A stretch of DNA of 64,000 bases from contig NC_057790.1 in NCBI RefSeq assembly GCF_014905175.1, forward strand, positions 14,162,469-14,226,468. Direction: 5' to 3'. Positions 56,585 through 64,000 of the stretch are shown piece after piece. How positions within the stretch are numbered: the stretch's first letter is position 1; the number at the start of each line of letters is the position of its first letter. Position numbers and translations under genes: made by a program. Origin of the DNA: Aphidius gifuensis. Taxonomy: Eukaryota > Arthropoda > Insecta > Hymenoptera > Braconidae. A model generated the notes under the pieces. That model worked only from the letters and a program-made list of their open reading frames with translations, ran no database searches and had not been told where the DNA came from.

Positions 56585-57535
56585 TTAATATATAATATTT
56601 GCCTCTCTTAATTCTTCAATAATTGACATTATTTCATTATTATGCCTCCCATTACCAGCTGTTTGTGAAGCAATGAGTAAGCGTAATCGATCAACGAGCT
56701 CATTGCTATCGTCCCAATAAATATAATTAACGTTTGATTTATTTTTCTTTTGAAGAGACATTGTTGTTGGAAGCAATCCAAACCCTCTTTTTTTCTTTTT
56801 CTCAATATATGGTTCAATAAATGTTATATATTTTGAAGACGCTGGATTTTTTATATAATTATTAATGCTATGATACCTTAAATGAGCATTTGTATTGAGA
56901 AGAATTTCAATATAATTTTTTTCATCATCATGAGTTATTTTTGTTTTATTTGGTTTTTTAAGAATCAATAATTCCATTAATCCAGGAGTTATTTCATATG
57001 TTGTGTGTGCAATATTAATTTTATTATTACTTTCAAATATTAAATCAGAATTTCCAATTTTTAATTTGTCCTTCATTTTTTTTACACCATAATCAGCATC
57101 CCAATGTAAAGTATTAATTTTTTGAAGGTATTCTTCAGATAATGGGTTAAAACTTGCTTCCTCAGTTGAATCAAATATTTCTTCTACATTACTATTACTT
57201 TCATGGAATACATATATCCTCTTCACTACTTGATTCATCAAACTCAGAAGCATCATCTTCATAATTAGTTTTTTTACTTGAATTTACTTTTATTTGATTT
57301 TGAACGTTATCATCATTAGCAATATTATGTTGCTTATCTTTATTCCTTGTTTCAAAATTAGCAGCTAATTTCTCAAGTGGTAAAATAACTGGTTTTAAAT
57401 ATTCATTAGATGTCTCAGTTATATTTTCTCTTTCTAATTTTAACATTTGATGTTTTTTGCGTATAACATTTTGAACTTTTTCCAATTCGTAAGAAATTTT
57501 GTTTCATCAGAGAGTAATTGTTTTGAGAGAGGCAT
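56585..57535 (-). pseudogene. DUF8207-like protein, second element, frameshifted
   Basis: An ATG at 57,535 (MPLSKQLLSDETKFL) shifts frame into ELEKVQNVIRKKHQMLKL (57,485-57,201) with an acidic EFDESSSEED tract. It shifts again near 57,225 into the C-terminal frame (57,262-56,585), which carries VEEIFDSTEEASFNPLSE, GLMELLILKKPN and the signature WDDSNELVDRLRLLIASQ ... SIIEELREA. The C-terminal domain is intact. The longer connecting segment here shows what lies between the broken halves in the first element. Confidence 0.65.
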
Positions 57536-57608
57536 GTTGATTCTTCGAAGTTACAATATCGACTAATTCTTTTATTAAAGAAATTTTTTTTTTTTTTATC
57601 ATTTATAT

Positions 57609-58280
57609 TTATAAAGCAGTCAAATTATTCAATTCACGATCCTTATCGATACACATAAAACAATATTTTTCTTTCCAACAATTAATACACATTTCACGAA
57701 ATTTATTATATTCCATATCCATATTTACATGATCATGGTAAATATGTTGAAGATTCGTTTCATCGCTTGCAAACACTATTAAAAAATTAATATTATCGCG
57801 TATTGAATGTTTTGGTATTCTTGCATGAGACTGGCATAAATAAAATGAATCAACGGCTTTGTGTCGTCCCATGCAAAAGAAATCGCAAATATGGTCTTGC
57901 TTTTCAGTCGCCACATCATCAAATATAAACAATGAATTTTGTTTTGCCTCATCAACAGATATTACTTGATCATTGTTTGAAAATTTGTAATAATTAATAT
58001 TTTCAAGAGGTTCTAATAATTTTTCCAAATATTGATATTTTGGTTGATATAGGGATTTACTATAAATATAAATATTTTCAAAACGTAAACCATTCGGGTC
58101 AACAATTAAACTCATTAATGCGTTAGTTTTACCACAGTTGCTACCTCCAATTATAGCACAGCGTATTGTGTTCGGCAACAAATCTCCATGTCGCTTTTCT
58201 TTTAATCCATCACCGCTTTTAGAAGTAATAATATCAAAATTTATAACTGGTAATTTTAGATCTTGCTTCCTGAATTCCAT
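57609..58280 (-). CDS. ATP: Packaging ATPase, second element, altered C-terminus
   Basis: 223 residues from MEFRKQDLKLPVINF; the upstream frame from 58,316 is not conserved. Walker A is GGSNCGKTN and Walker B is LFIFDDV, followed by FFCMGRHKAVDSFYLCQSH. The C-terminus ends CIDKDRELNNLTAL, whereas the first element continues. Out of frame, FDCFININD follows and matches that lost end, so a small deletion shifted the last ~10 residues. The core is intact. Confidence 0.85.
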   Translation of the reverse strand: MEFRKQDLKLPVINFDIITSKSGDGLKEKRHGDLLPNTIRCAIIGGSNCGKTNALMSLIVDPNGLRFENIYIYSKSLYQPKYQYLEKLLEPLENINYYKFSNNDQVISVDEAKQNSLFIFDDVATEKQDHICDFFCMGRHKAVDSFYLCQSHARIPKHSIRDNINFLIVFASDETNLQHIYHDHVNMDMEYNKFREMCINCWKEKYCFMCIDKDRELNNLTAL

Positions 58281-58290
58281 CTTAATGAAT

Positions 58291-58340
58291 ACTGAATGAA
58301 AATAGTATAAATTCAACGGTTTTATAGTAAGAAAATCAGT
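58291..58340. promoter_or_regulatory. Bidirectional promoter, second element
   Basis: Rightward TATAAATT (from 58,316) and TCAGT (58,336-58,340) precede the ATG at 58,353. Leftward TTTATACT and TCAGT (complement near 58,291-58,295) precede the ATPase start. The layout matches 36,995-37,044, with a slightly short rightward spacing. Confidence 0.5.
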
Positions 58341-58352
58341 TTACAAACAACT

Positions 58353-59236
58353 ATGATTGAACGCACACTCAAGAAAAGTAAAAATAAAAAACGTACTGGA
58401 GCAGGAGTGTTGAATAAATTCATTAATAAATTGCCATTCGAATTACACTTGCCAGGATATTCATATTGCGGTCCTGGTACGAAACTCGAAAAACGTTTGG
58501 CACGAGGAGATCCAGGAATTAATCCTTTAGACTCTGCATGTAAGCAACACGATATTGCTTATTTTAAAAATCGAGAAGATATAACAGCAAGAAACGCAGC
58601 TGACGATATTTTAGCTAGAGAAGCTGCCAAGCGTATTTTTAGTAAAGACGCAAGTTTAGGTGAGAGAGCAGCTGCTGCATTTGTTACTGGCGCAATGAAA
58701 ATAAAATCGAAATTTGGTATGGGTTGTGCTAATAAAAAAGTTTGCAACAAAAACAAATTATTCACAAGATCTTTAGTGAAAAAGAAAAATACAACTGGCG
58801 GAAAATTAAAAATGAATAAAAAGCGGAGGAGCGCCAAGAAAAAACTCAAAAATAAAAAAAAAAAAATCTTGGAAAAAAAAATTCATTAATTGCAATTAAA
58901 TCTTCATTAGAAGGTGCTCAACAAGCTATGAAAAATAAGGGTGGTAAATCTAGCATTGCAATGCCAAGAATTATACTAGTTTCAAATAATATTAGTAGTG
59001 GAGCTTTGCCACTTTTAATCCCAATATTATCAGCTCTATCTGCTATAGGGGGACTGGCTGGTGGCGCTTCTGGTATTGTGAAAGCTATGAATTCAGTAAA
59101 AGCAAATAAAGACCAATTAGAAGAAAATAAAAGACACAACAAGATGATGGAAACAATTTCAATGGGTAAAGGGCTGCGTTTGGCACCTTATAAAAGTGGT
59201 TTTGGGCTCTACTTGTCTCCAAAAAACTTGAATTGA
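58353..59236 (+). pseudogene. PLA2/pX-like minor virion protein, frameshifted
   Basis: The first frame (58,353-58,889) has the basic leader, YCGPGTKLEKRL and CKQHDIAYFKNRED of a PLA2-like domain, then a lysine-rich region. The second frame (to 59,236) continues with SLEGAQQAMKNKGGK, the hydrophobic ALPLLIPILSALSAIGGLAGG segment and the conserved GFGLYLSPKNLN end. The shift lies in an A-run near 58,865-58,880. Same architecture as 37,057-37,860. Confidence 0.75.
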
Positions 59237-59598
59237 TGTTGCCTCAACGAGCACTAACTGACCGAGATATATTAAAATTTTCTAAACAATTAAAAATTCA
59301 AAATTTTAGAAGAGTTTTTATGCGTAATGATATGCCAAAAAGCGGCTCTTGGGAAAAGGAATCAGGAATTGTTAATTCGGATGATGAAAAAAATGCAGGA
59401 ACTCATTGGGTTGCATATAAAAAATTAAACAAAAGTTTAGCAATGTATTTTGACAGCTTTGGTAACCTGCAACCACCAAAAGAACTCGTCAGATATCTCG
59501 ATGTTGGCAACATTAATTATAATTATGAGCGTTATCAAGATTGGGATACTTTTAATTGTGGTCATTTATGTTCAAAATTTTTAACTGAAAAGGTATAA
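59236..59598 (+). CDS. PRO: Adenain-like protease, second element
   Basis: 120 residues from MLPQRALTDRDIL. The ATG overlaps the preceding stop (TGATG), a coupling lost in the first element. Catalytic pattern: GTHWVAYKK (His), MYFDSFGN (Asp), YQDWDTFNCGHLCSKFL (Gln, Cys). The frame is intact. Confidence 0.87.
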   Translation: MLPQRALTDRDILKFSKQLKIQNFRRVFMRNDMPKSGSWEKESGIVNSDDEKNAGTHWVAYKKLNKSLAMYFDSFGNLQPPKELVRYLDVGNINYNYERYQDWDTFNCGHLCSKFLTEKV

Positions 59599-59647
59599 AA
59601 GTAGAATAAAAAATAAATTTAGCGTTAGTCTTTTATAAACTTTGGAG

Positions 59648-59959
59648 ATGTTAACGTTGACCTTAACCGGCATATCATCCGTTCTCAAAGCTCAATACTT
59701 TCCATCAATACAATTATCAAGTGAAAAAAATTATTCATTAGCTCTTATTTCGTTTTTGTCATCCAATTCAATACCAAATATTGATGAAAATAATAACACA
59801 ATCGAATTTGCAAGTTTGAATAAGGGTGAAAAAGAGAAAATTATAATTCCTACTGGAAGTTATGAGATTAAAGATCTTGCTGTGATTTTGAAACCGCACG
59901 GGATTGAATTAAGTTCTAATAATAATACACTTCATTCACAAATAAATATAACCCATTAA
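59648..59959 (+). pseudogene. Penton-like minor capsid protein, N-terminal fragment
   Basis: Starts MLTLTLTGISSVLKAQYFPS. It keeps NSIPNIDENNNTIEF and IIPTGSYEIKDL and then ends near NNNTLHSQINITH, about one third of the length in the first element. This marks the right edge of the fragment. Confidence 0.82.
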
Positions 59960-59979
59960 TAATTTAAAGATTTGAGTTT

Positions 59980-61025
59980 TTAGCGAATAACAATGAAGTA
60001 ACTCGAATATTGTACTTCAACATTTATTATAAATGATTTTCTGTATTCAATTAAAGTTGAATGTTTTGTTGATTGTTCTGGTTTTTTGGATTTTCGTCCA
60101 CGTTTTTCACCTTTTGATAATAATGAATATGGTAATAGCCAAAATATCAAAGAGTCTTCGTATTCTGCAAAAATAAACAAGTCCAAATTTTAAAATTTTA
60201 TCATTATGTCCAAGATAGTTTATAATGTTATCTGCTTACCAGTTCGAGCAGCTGATAAAATGCTCTGCCATTTGTTATCATCAGGATTTTCTATATTAAT
60301 TTCTTGTAGTTTGCTCATGAATAATGGCTTGATTCTGGTCCAATTTTGTTGAAAAGTGTTTTCATAGCCAGGATAAAGTTTCAAAAAATCTGATACAAGC
60401 TGTGAACGACCAATAATAACATAATTAATAAAAATGACTTCGATTATTAAATGATTGTTAGTTAATTCATAATAATTTTGACTGTTTATTGTTTATATTA
60501 AAAATGACAATACCAATTCTTGCCCCTTGGCCAGAGAAAGACAAGGAAATTTTTGGAAATAACTGGAAATGGACATTCCATCAGTCAATAAAATTCTTCT
60601 TTCTGAATATGTATCACTCCACATTTTACTAACTGCATCCCATGGTGTGATTGTTGTTTCAAGTTTAGACATTTGTTCTTCTAAATTTACTACAATTGAA
60701 ATTATTGTATTATTATAAATGAATTATTAATAAACTAATATAATTATTATATTCTAGAAATTTAATAAAATATAAATATACGTAACAACTCACGGTCTAC
60801 TTCCTTTGATGTTTTTTTTAAAGATGTTTTTGTAGGTGCCAACATGCCATTCAAACGCAATTCACGTTTTTCATCCGCATAACGAGACAACAATTTTCCT
60901 GATGCTGGGAAGTAGTTAGGTAAGGAGAGTTCTGACTCACCCCCCTGCTGTGCGCTATTGTTCTTCACAGTGGGGGGTCTATTGTTGTTCACAGCGGGAT
61001 CAATGGGGGGTCTATTATAGTTCAT
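59980..61025 (-). CDS. Four-exon gene of the copy-A family, in-frame
   Basis: Exons 61,025-60,794, 60,689-60,514, 60,399-60,240 and 60,164-59,980 join through GT-AG introns into exactly 251 codons. Donors are GTGAGT, GTATTG and GTAAGC. Recognisable parts: a proline/asparagine-rich start (MNYNRPPIDPAVNNNRPP), WDAVSKMWSDTYSERR, YFQKFPCLSLAKG, FLKLYPGYENTFQQNW, WLLPYSLL and a basic KRGRKSKKPEQSTKH tract. The order matches the pseudogene at 4,553-5,869. There the next intron begins after HVQ|GTAAAA. Here the equivalent GAA|GTACAA near 60,014 is read through to a stop, and Polinton sequence begins at once. The last exon seems to have been lost by that insertion. Function unknown. Confidence 0.6.
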
Positions 61026-61286
61026 TTTTATTAAATTTTATGTTTTACTAATTTTTTTTTTATTTCATTTTTTTTTTTTTGTTCATTAAAATTTTTTTAA
61101 TTATAATTGACAATCTATTTTTTAATTTTTTATCAATTTCATTTTTTTTATTTTATCTTTTAAATAAATTATAATTTTTCTTTTAAATAATTAATTTTTA
61201 TTTGTGTATTTATGGGAATCGGGAGGTGAAAAATTATCGAATACTTTTTATTATAATCAACAAAGCAGACGTTCGTTGTCAATTTT
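61026..61286. other. AT-rich spacer
   Basis: Mostly T/A runs between two minus-strand genes; nothing recognised. Confidence 0.5.
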
Positions 61287-63412
61287 TTATTCATATATAT
61301 CACTATCTATATGATGATGATGATCATCATCATCATCAATAACAATATTTTTATTATTATCATCATCATTGATATTATTATTATCTTCTTCCTCATAATT
61401 TTCCAATATGATGATATTATTATCATTTTCATCATTATTATCATCATTATCATCATCACTGTGGTTCTCTTCATCATCATCAATAACAATATTTTCATTA
61501 TTATCATCATCATTATTATTATTATCTTCTTCCTCATCATTCTCCAATATGATGATATTATTATCATTTTCATCATTATTATCATCATTATCATCATCAC
61601 TGTGGTTCTCTTCATCATCAATACCATCACCTTCCATTCGATTCATGATCTCTTCATATTCGTCAAATTTTTCCCGTGATTTCTGTTGTTCGTCTAAATA
61701 TTTCAGGAACTCTATAATAAATAAAATGAATAAAAAATCATAGAATGTTAACAATATAAAAAAAAAAAAAAAAAAACAGTTTTAAATCAATTAATTATTT
61801 GATAAAAATCTTACCTTTGCGAATGTTGCTTGTCCGTATTGATGACTTAAACAGCACACTTAATTTTCTTCCGCATAGTCGTATCTGAAACAAAAAACAA
61901 AAAAGAAATATTTCAGTTAATTTGACCTCGAAAATTGCAGGTTATCTACATCGGTTTCAATTGTGTCGTCGTAAAAATATAGGCATGTAGAAAAGTTAAG
62001 AAAAATATTGCTTTTATGGTTTTTAATTATTTTGATTGAAAAAAATTAATTAAGAAAATTATTTCATCTCTGATTTTTTTCATTTTTCAATAATAATGCG
62101 AGTATATCTCTTTTGTTTATCAATAAAAACTCTTGAAATTTTACATATATATATATATTTATTAACAAAGAATAATGAAAAAAAAAAAATTTTCAGAAAA
62201 TAATGATAATATTTATTTATATTATTTATTTAATTTGTGTCAAAAATTGTCTGAATCTTCATCTGACCGTTATGAAGAAATTTGAAAATTTTAATAACTT
62301 TCAGCGTAAAAAATGTTTATTTATATATGTAAAATATATTTCTAGAATTTTAAAAATTTAAATTAATAATTAAAAAAGTTACTGAGTTAACAGCAATAGA
62401 GCGCGCTCACGTTTGACACGCATATCGAAGGTTCTAATATGGGTGATGGCAAGTCGCTGTTTTGTTGCGCGCGTAATAATTAATACGACCGCGCTCCATT
62501 GTTATTAACTCAATAACTTTTTTAATTATTAATTTAAATTTTTGAAATTTTAGAAATATATTCTACATATATAAATAAACATTTTTTACGCTGGAAGTTA
62601 TTAAAATTTTCAAATTTCTTCGCTAAACGGTTGAGTCAAAGATAAGAAGATTCAATTTTCTATTGACACAAATTAAATAAATAATATAAATAAATATTAT
62701 CATAATTTTCTGAAAATTTTTTTTTTTCATTATTCTTTGTTAATAAATATATATATATGTAAAATTTCAAGAGTTTTTATTGATAAACAAAAGAGATATA
62801 CTCGTATCATTATTGAAAAATGAACAAAATCAGAGATGAAATAATTTTCTTAATTAATTTTTTTCAATTAAAATAATTAAAAAAAAAAAAAAACCATAAA
62901 AGCAATATTTTTTTCTTTTAACTTTTCCTACATGCCTATATTTTTTAATTTTTTTTTTGACGACTTTGAAAATTAAGAATTGTCCAAGCCATTGGACAAT
63001 ACTTCTACCGTTTTTTGAGCGTGCAGGTCGTTATTGCATCCGGACCTTCAATTATTTATATAAAGAATTTTTTAATAAACGCATATAAACCTTTTTCCAC
63101 TGACGATCTATCCTCAAACTTTGATCTAATCCGTCCATATCATGTAGATCCAAATTGCATTGTAACCACATCATGTATCGGCTAATTTTATCAGCTTCCA
63201 CTGCAAGCTGAAACAAAAACAAAAAAAAACAAAAAAAATTTAAATTAGATTAATATAAAATTTTATATTCATTTGGAAAAAAAGGTAAACTAAAGATTTA
63301 ATATAAAAATAATCAAAAGTAATAAAATAAAAAATGGAAAATAAATTTAATAACTTACCCTGTTCTTAAGATCAGCACGTGTGTGATTAATATGGCGGAG
63401 ATAGCGTTCCAT
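61287..63412 (-). CDS. Four-exon gene with duplicated acidic tail (unrecognised)
   Basis: Exons 63,412-63,359 (MERYLRHINHTRADLKNR), 63,207-63,091 (LAVEADKISRYMMWLQCN ... RQWKK), 61,884-61,815 (IRLCGRKLSVLFKS) and 61,711-61,287 keep frame and total 222 codons. Donors are GTAAGT, GTTTAT (weak) and GTAAGA. The last exon starts EFLKYLDEQQKSREK and becomes an Asp/Asn/Glu tract in which a ~130-nt unit (ENHSDDDNDDNNDENDNNII) occurs twice. The N-terminal half is helical and mildly basic. No family is recognised; the acidic tail suggests a histone- or DNA-binding partner (guess). A palindrome occupies the second intron. Confidence 0.5.
61965..62964. mobile_element. ~1 kb near-perfect palindrome in an intron
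   Basis: GTCGTCGTAAAAATATAGGC at the left and GCCTATATTTTTTAATTTT ... GACGAC at the right begin arms of about 430 bp that match to a centre near 62,400-62,510 (AATAGAGCGCGCTC ... GAGCGCGGTCG-like). A foldback/MITE-type insertion inside the intron 61,885-63,090. Confidence 0.7.
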
Positions 63413-64000
63413 TTTTTTATTTGAGGAATTAGAAAAGAACCTTTAACTTTGAACTTCAACGTGAAAAGAATGATTGTTAATCATGAGTTATGACTCTCAC
63501 ACGTTTTTCACCGATTATTCACTAGTCATTGTTAAAATTTTTTGATTGGTTCTTTTTTTTTTACTATTTCAGAGAGCCAATCAACGTAGAATGATGATAA
63601 TGATTTTTTCTACTATATCATCATCTTAATGATCACTAGCGTCAACGAGTCAATTTTCGAAATCGGTAAAATTTAAAACTAATTTTCTAAAATTTACTGC
63701 GCCAAATAATTGACTATCGGTGGATTTTTAAACTGAAATTTTCTGTTCAGTATACACACTCATAAAATTTTTTTATCATGGGTTTGGGATAGAAGATTGG
63801 GATAACGATCATACCCTCAATCTCTTCTCATTGTGGGAACTGAACGGTCAACATCATCAAAGTTTTTTTGGTTTTATGTATTTATTTTATTTTATTTTAT
63901 TGAACAATATCATCAATATAAATTTAAATAGTGAATCTTTTTTTTTTTTTAATAATAATTCATTTCAGATTAAATTTCGAATGAATTAGTTTTGTTTCAA
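63413..64000. other. Upstream region of the 63,412 gene
   Basis: Read on the minus strand, two CCAAT-type elements (GATTGGCTC near 63,575; ACCAATCAAAA near 63,545) lie within 170 bp of the start codon. They could be proximal promoter elements. The remaining sequence has no recognised feature. Confidence 0.3.

Larger units (their letters stand above)
54340..59955. mobile_element. Second, divergent Polinton fragment (~5.6 kb)
   Basis: The same gene order and orientations as the central part of the first element: PolB C-terminus (+), INT (-), DUF8207-like (-), ATPase (-), PLA2/pX (+), protease (+), penton N-terminus (+). Paralogue A and the fibre gene are missing, and no TIRs or 6-bp duplication are seen at the edges. 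Protein identity to the first element is clearly partial, so it is a different lineage and not a duplicate. It sits between two minus-strand multi-exon genes. Confidence 0.88.

Noticed and set aside
61307..61743. Isoleucine- or serine-rich frames in the acidic exon
   Set aside because: They are other-frame and antisense readings of the Asp/Asn repeat tract.

Overview
The window looks like AT-rich nuclear DNA of an insect, possibly a hymenopteran (inference). The evidence is very high A+T, host-style genes with short GT-AG introns, TATA plus TCAGT initiator promoters, dense MITE/foldback elements and a Maverick/Polinton whose relatives are common in arthropods. There is no prokaryotic gene organisation. 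Coordinates and splice junctions were read by hand from the sequence, with no database search.

Region 1 (1-25,100) is a repeat-rich intergenic block. It holds two copies of a tRNA-like module between inverted flanks, nested DNA transposons without coding capacity, and a ~4.9 kb satellite (about 9,263-14,125) whose every unit is a hairpin. It also holds a hAT-like MITE with a perfect 8-bp duplication (18,661-19,768) and large foldback structures (20,285-23,233). Two decayed host-type genes lie here: an unnamed three-exon family (4,553-5,869) and an RPA70-like gene (18,180-20,170) split by the hAT MITE.

Region 2 (25,113-43,241) is an almost complete 18.1 kb Polinton/Maverick. It has ~262-bp terminal inverted repeats and a perfect AATAGT target duplication. 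It encodes protein-primed DNA polymerase B, retroviral-type integrase, packaging ATPase, adenain-like protease, major capsid, penton-like minor capsid and a PLA2/pX-like minor virion protein. It also has a collagen/coiled-coil fibre-like protein, an OB-fold SSB-like protein, a DUF8207-like protein, two paralogues of an unrecognised VDIQGF protein and several small late ORFs. At its left end sits a six-exon coiled-coil gene with canonical introns, which is unusual. PolB, fibre, the DUF8207-like gene and two or three small ORFs carry frameshifts, so the copy is probably no longer autonomous, although integrase, ATPase, capsid genes and TIRs look intact.

Region 3 (43,248-49,000) is flanking DNA. 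It has a pseudogene with several in-frame stops, a second CCCTGGTG foldback element, a ~286-bp tandem repeat and a possible LTR fragment.

Region 4 (49,000-54,206, minus strand) is a decayed multi-exon gene. Its large exon encodes a Crypton-like tyrosine recombinase with an N-terminal zinc finger. Copies of a ~230-bp repeat fill its introns.

Region 5 (about 54,340-59,955) is a second, divergent Polinton fragment without TIRs. It keeps the PolB C-terminus, integrase, DUF8207-like gene, ATPase, PLA2/pX-like gene, protease and penton N-terminus. It abuts an intact-looking four-exon gene (59,980-61,025) of the same family as the pseudogene near 5 kb, apparently in place of that gene's last intron and exon.

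Region 6 (61,287-63,412) is a second four-exon minus-strand gene. Its acidic tail has an internal duplication, and a ~1 kb palindrome lies in its second intron.
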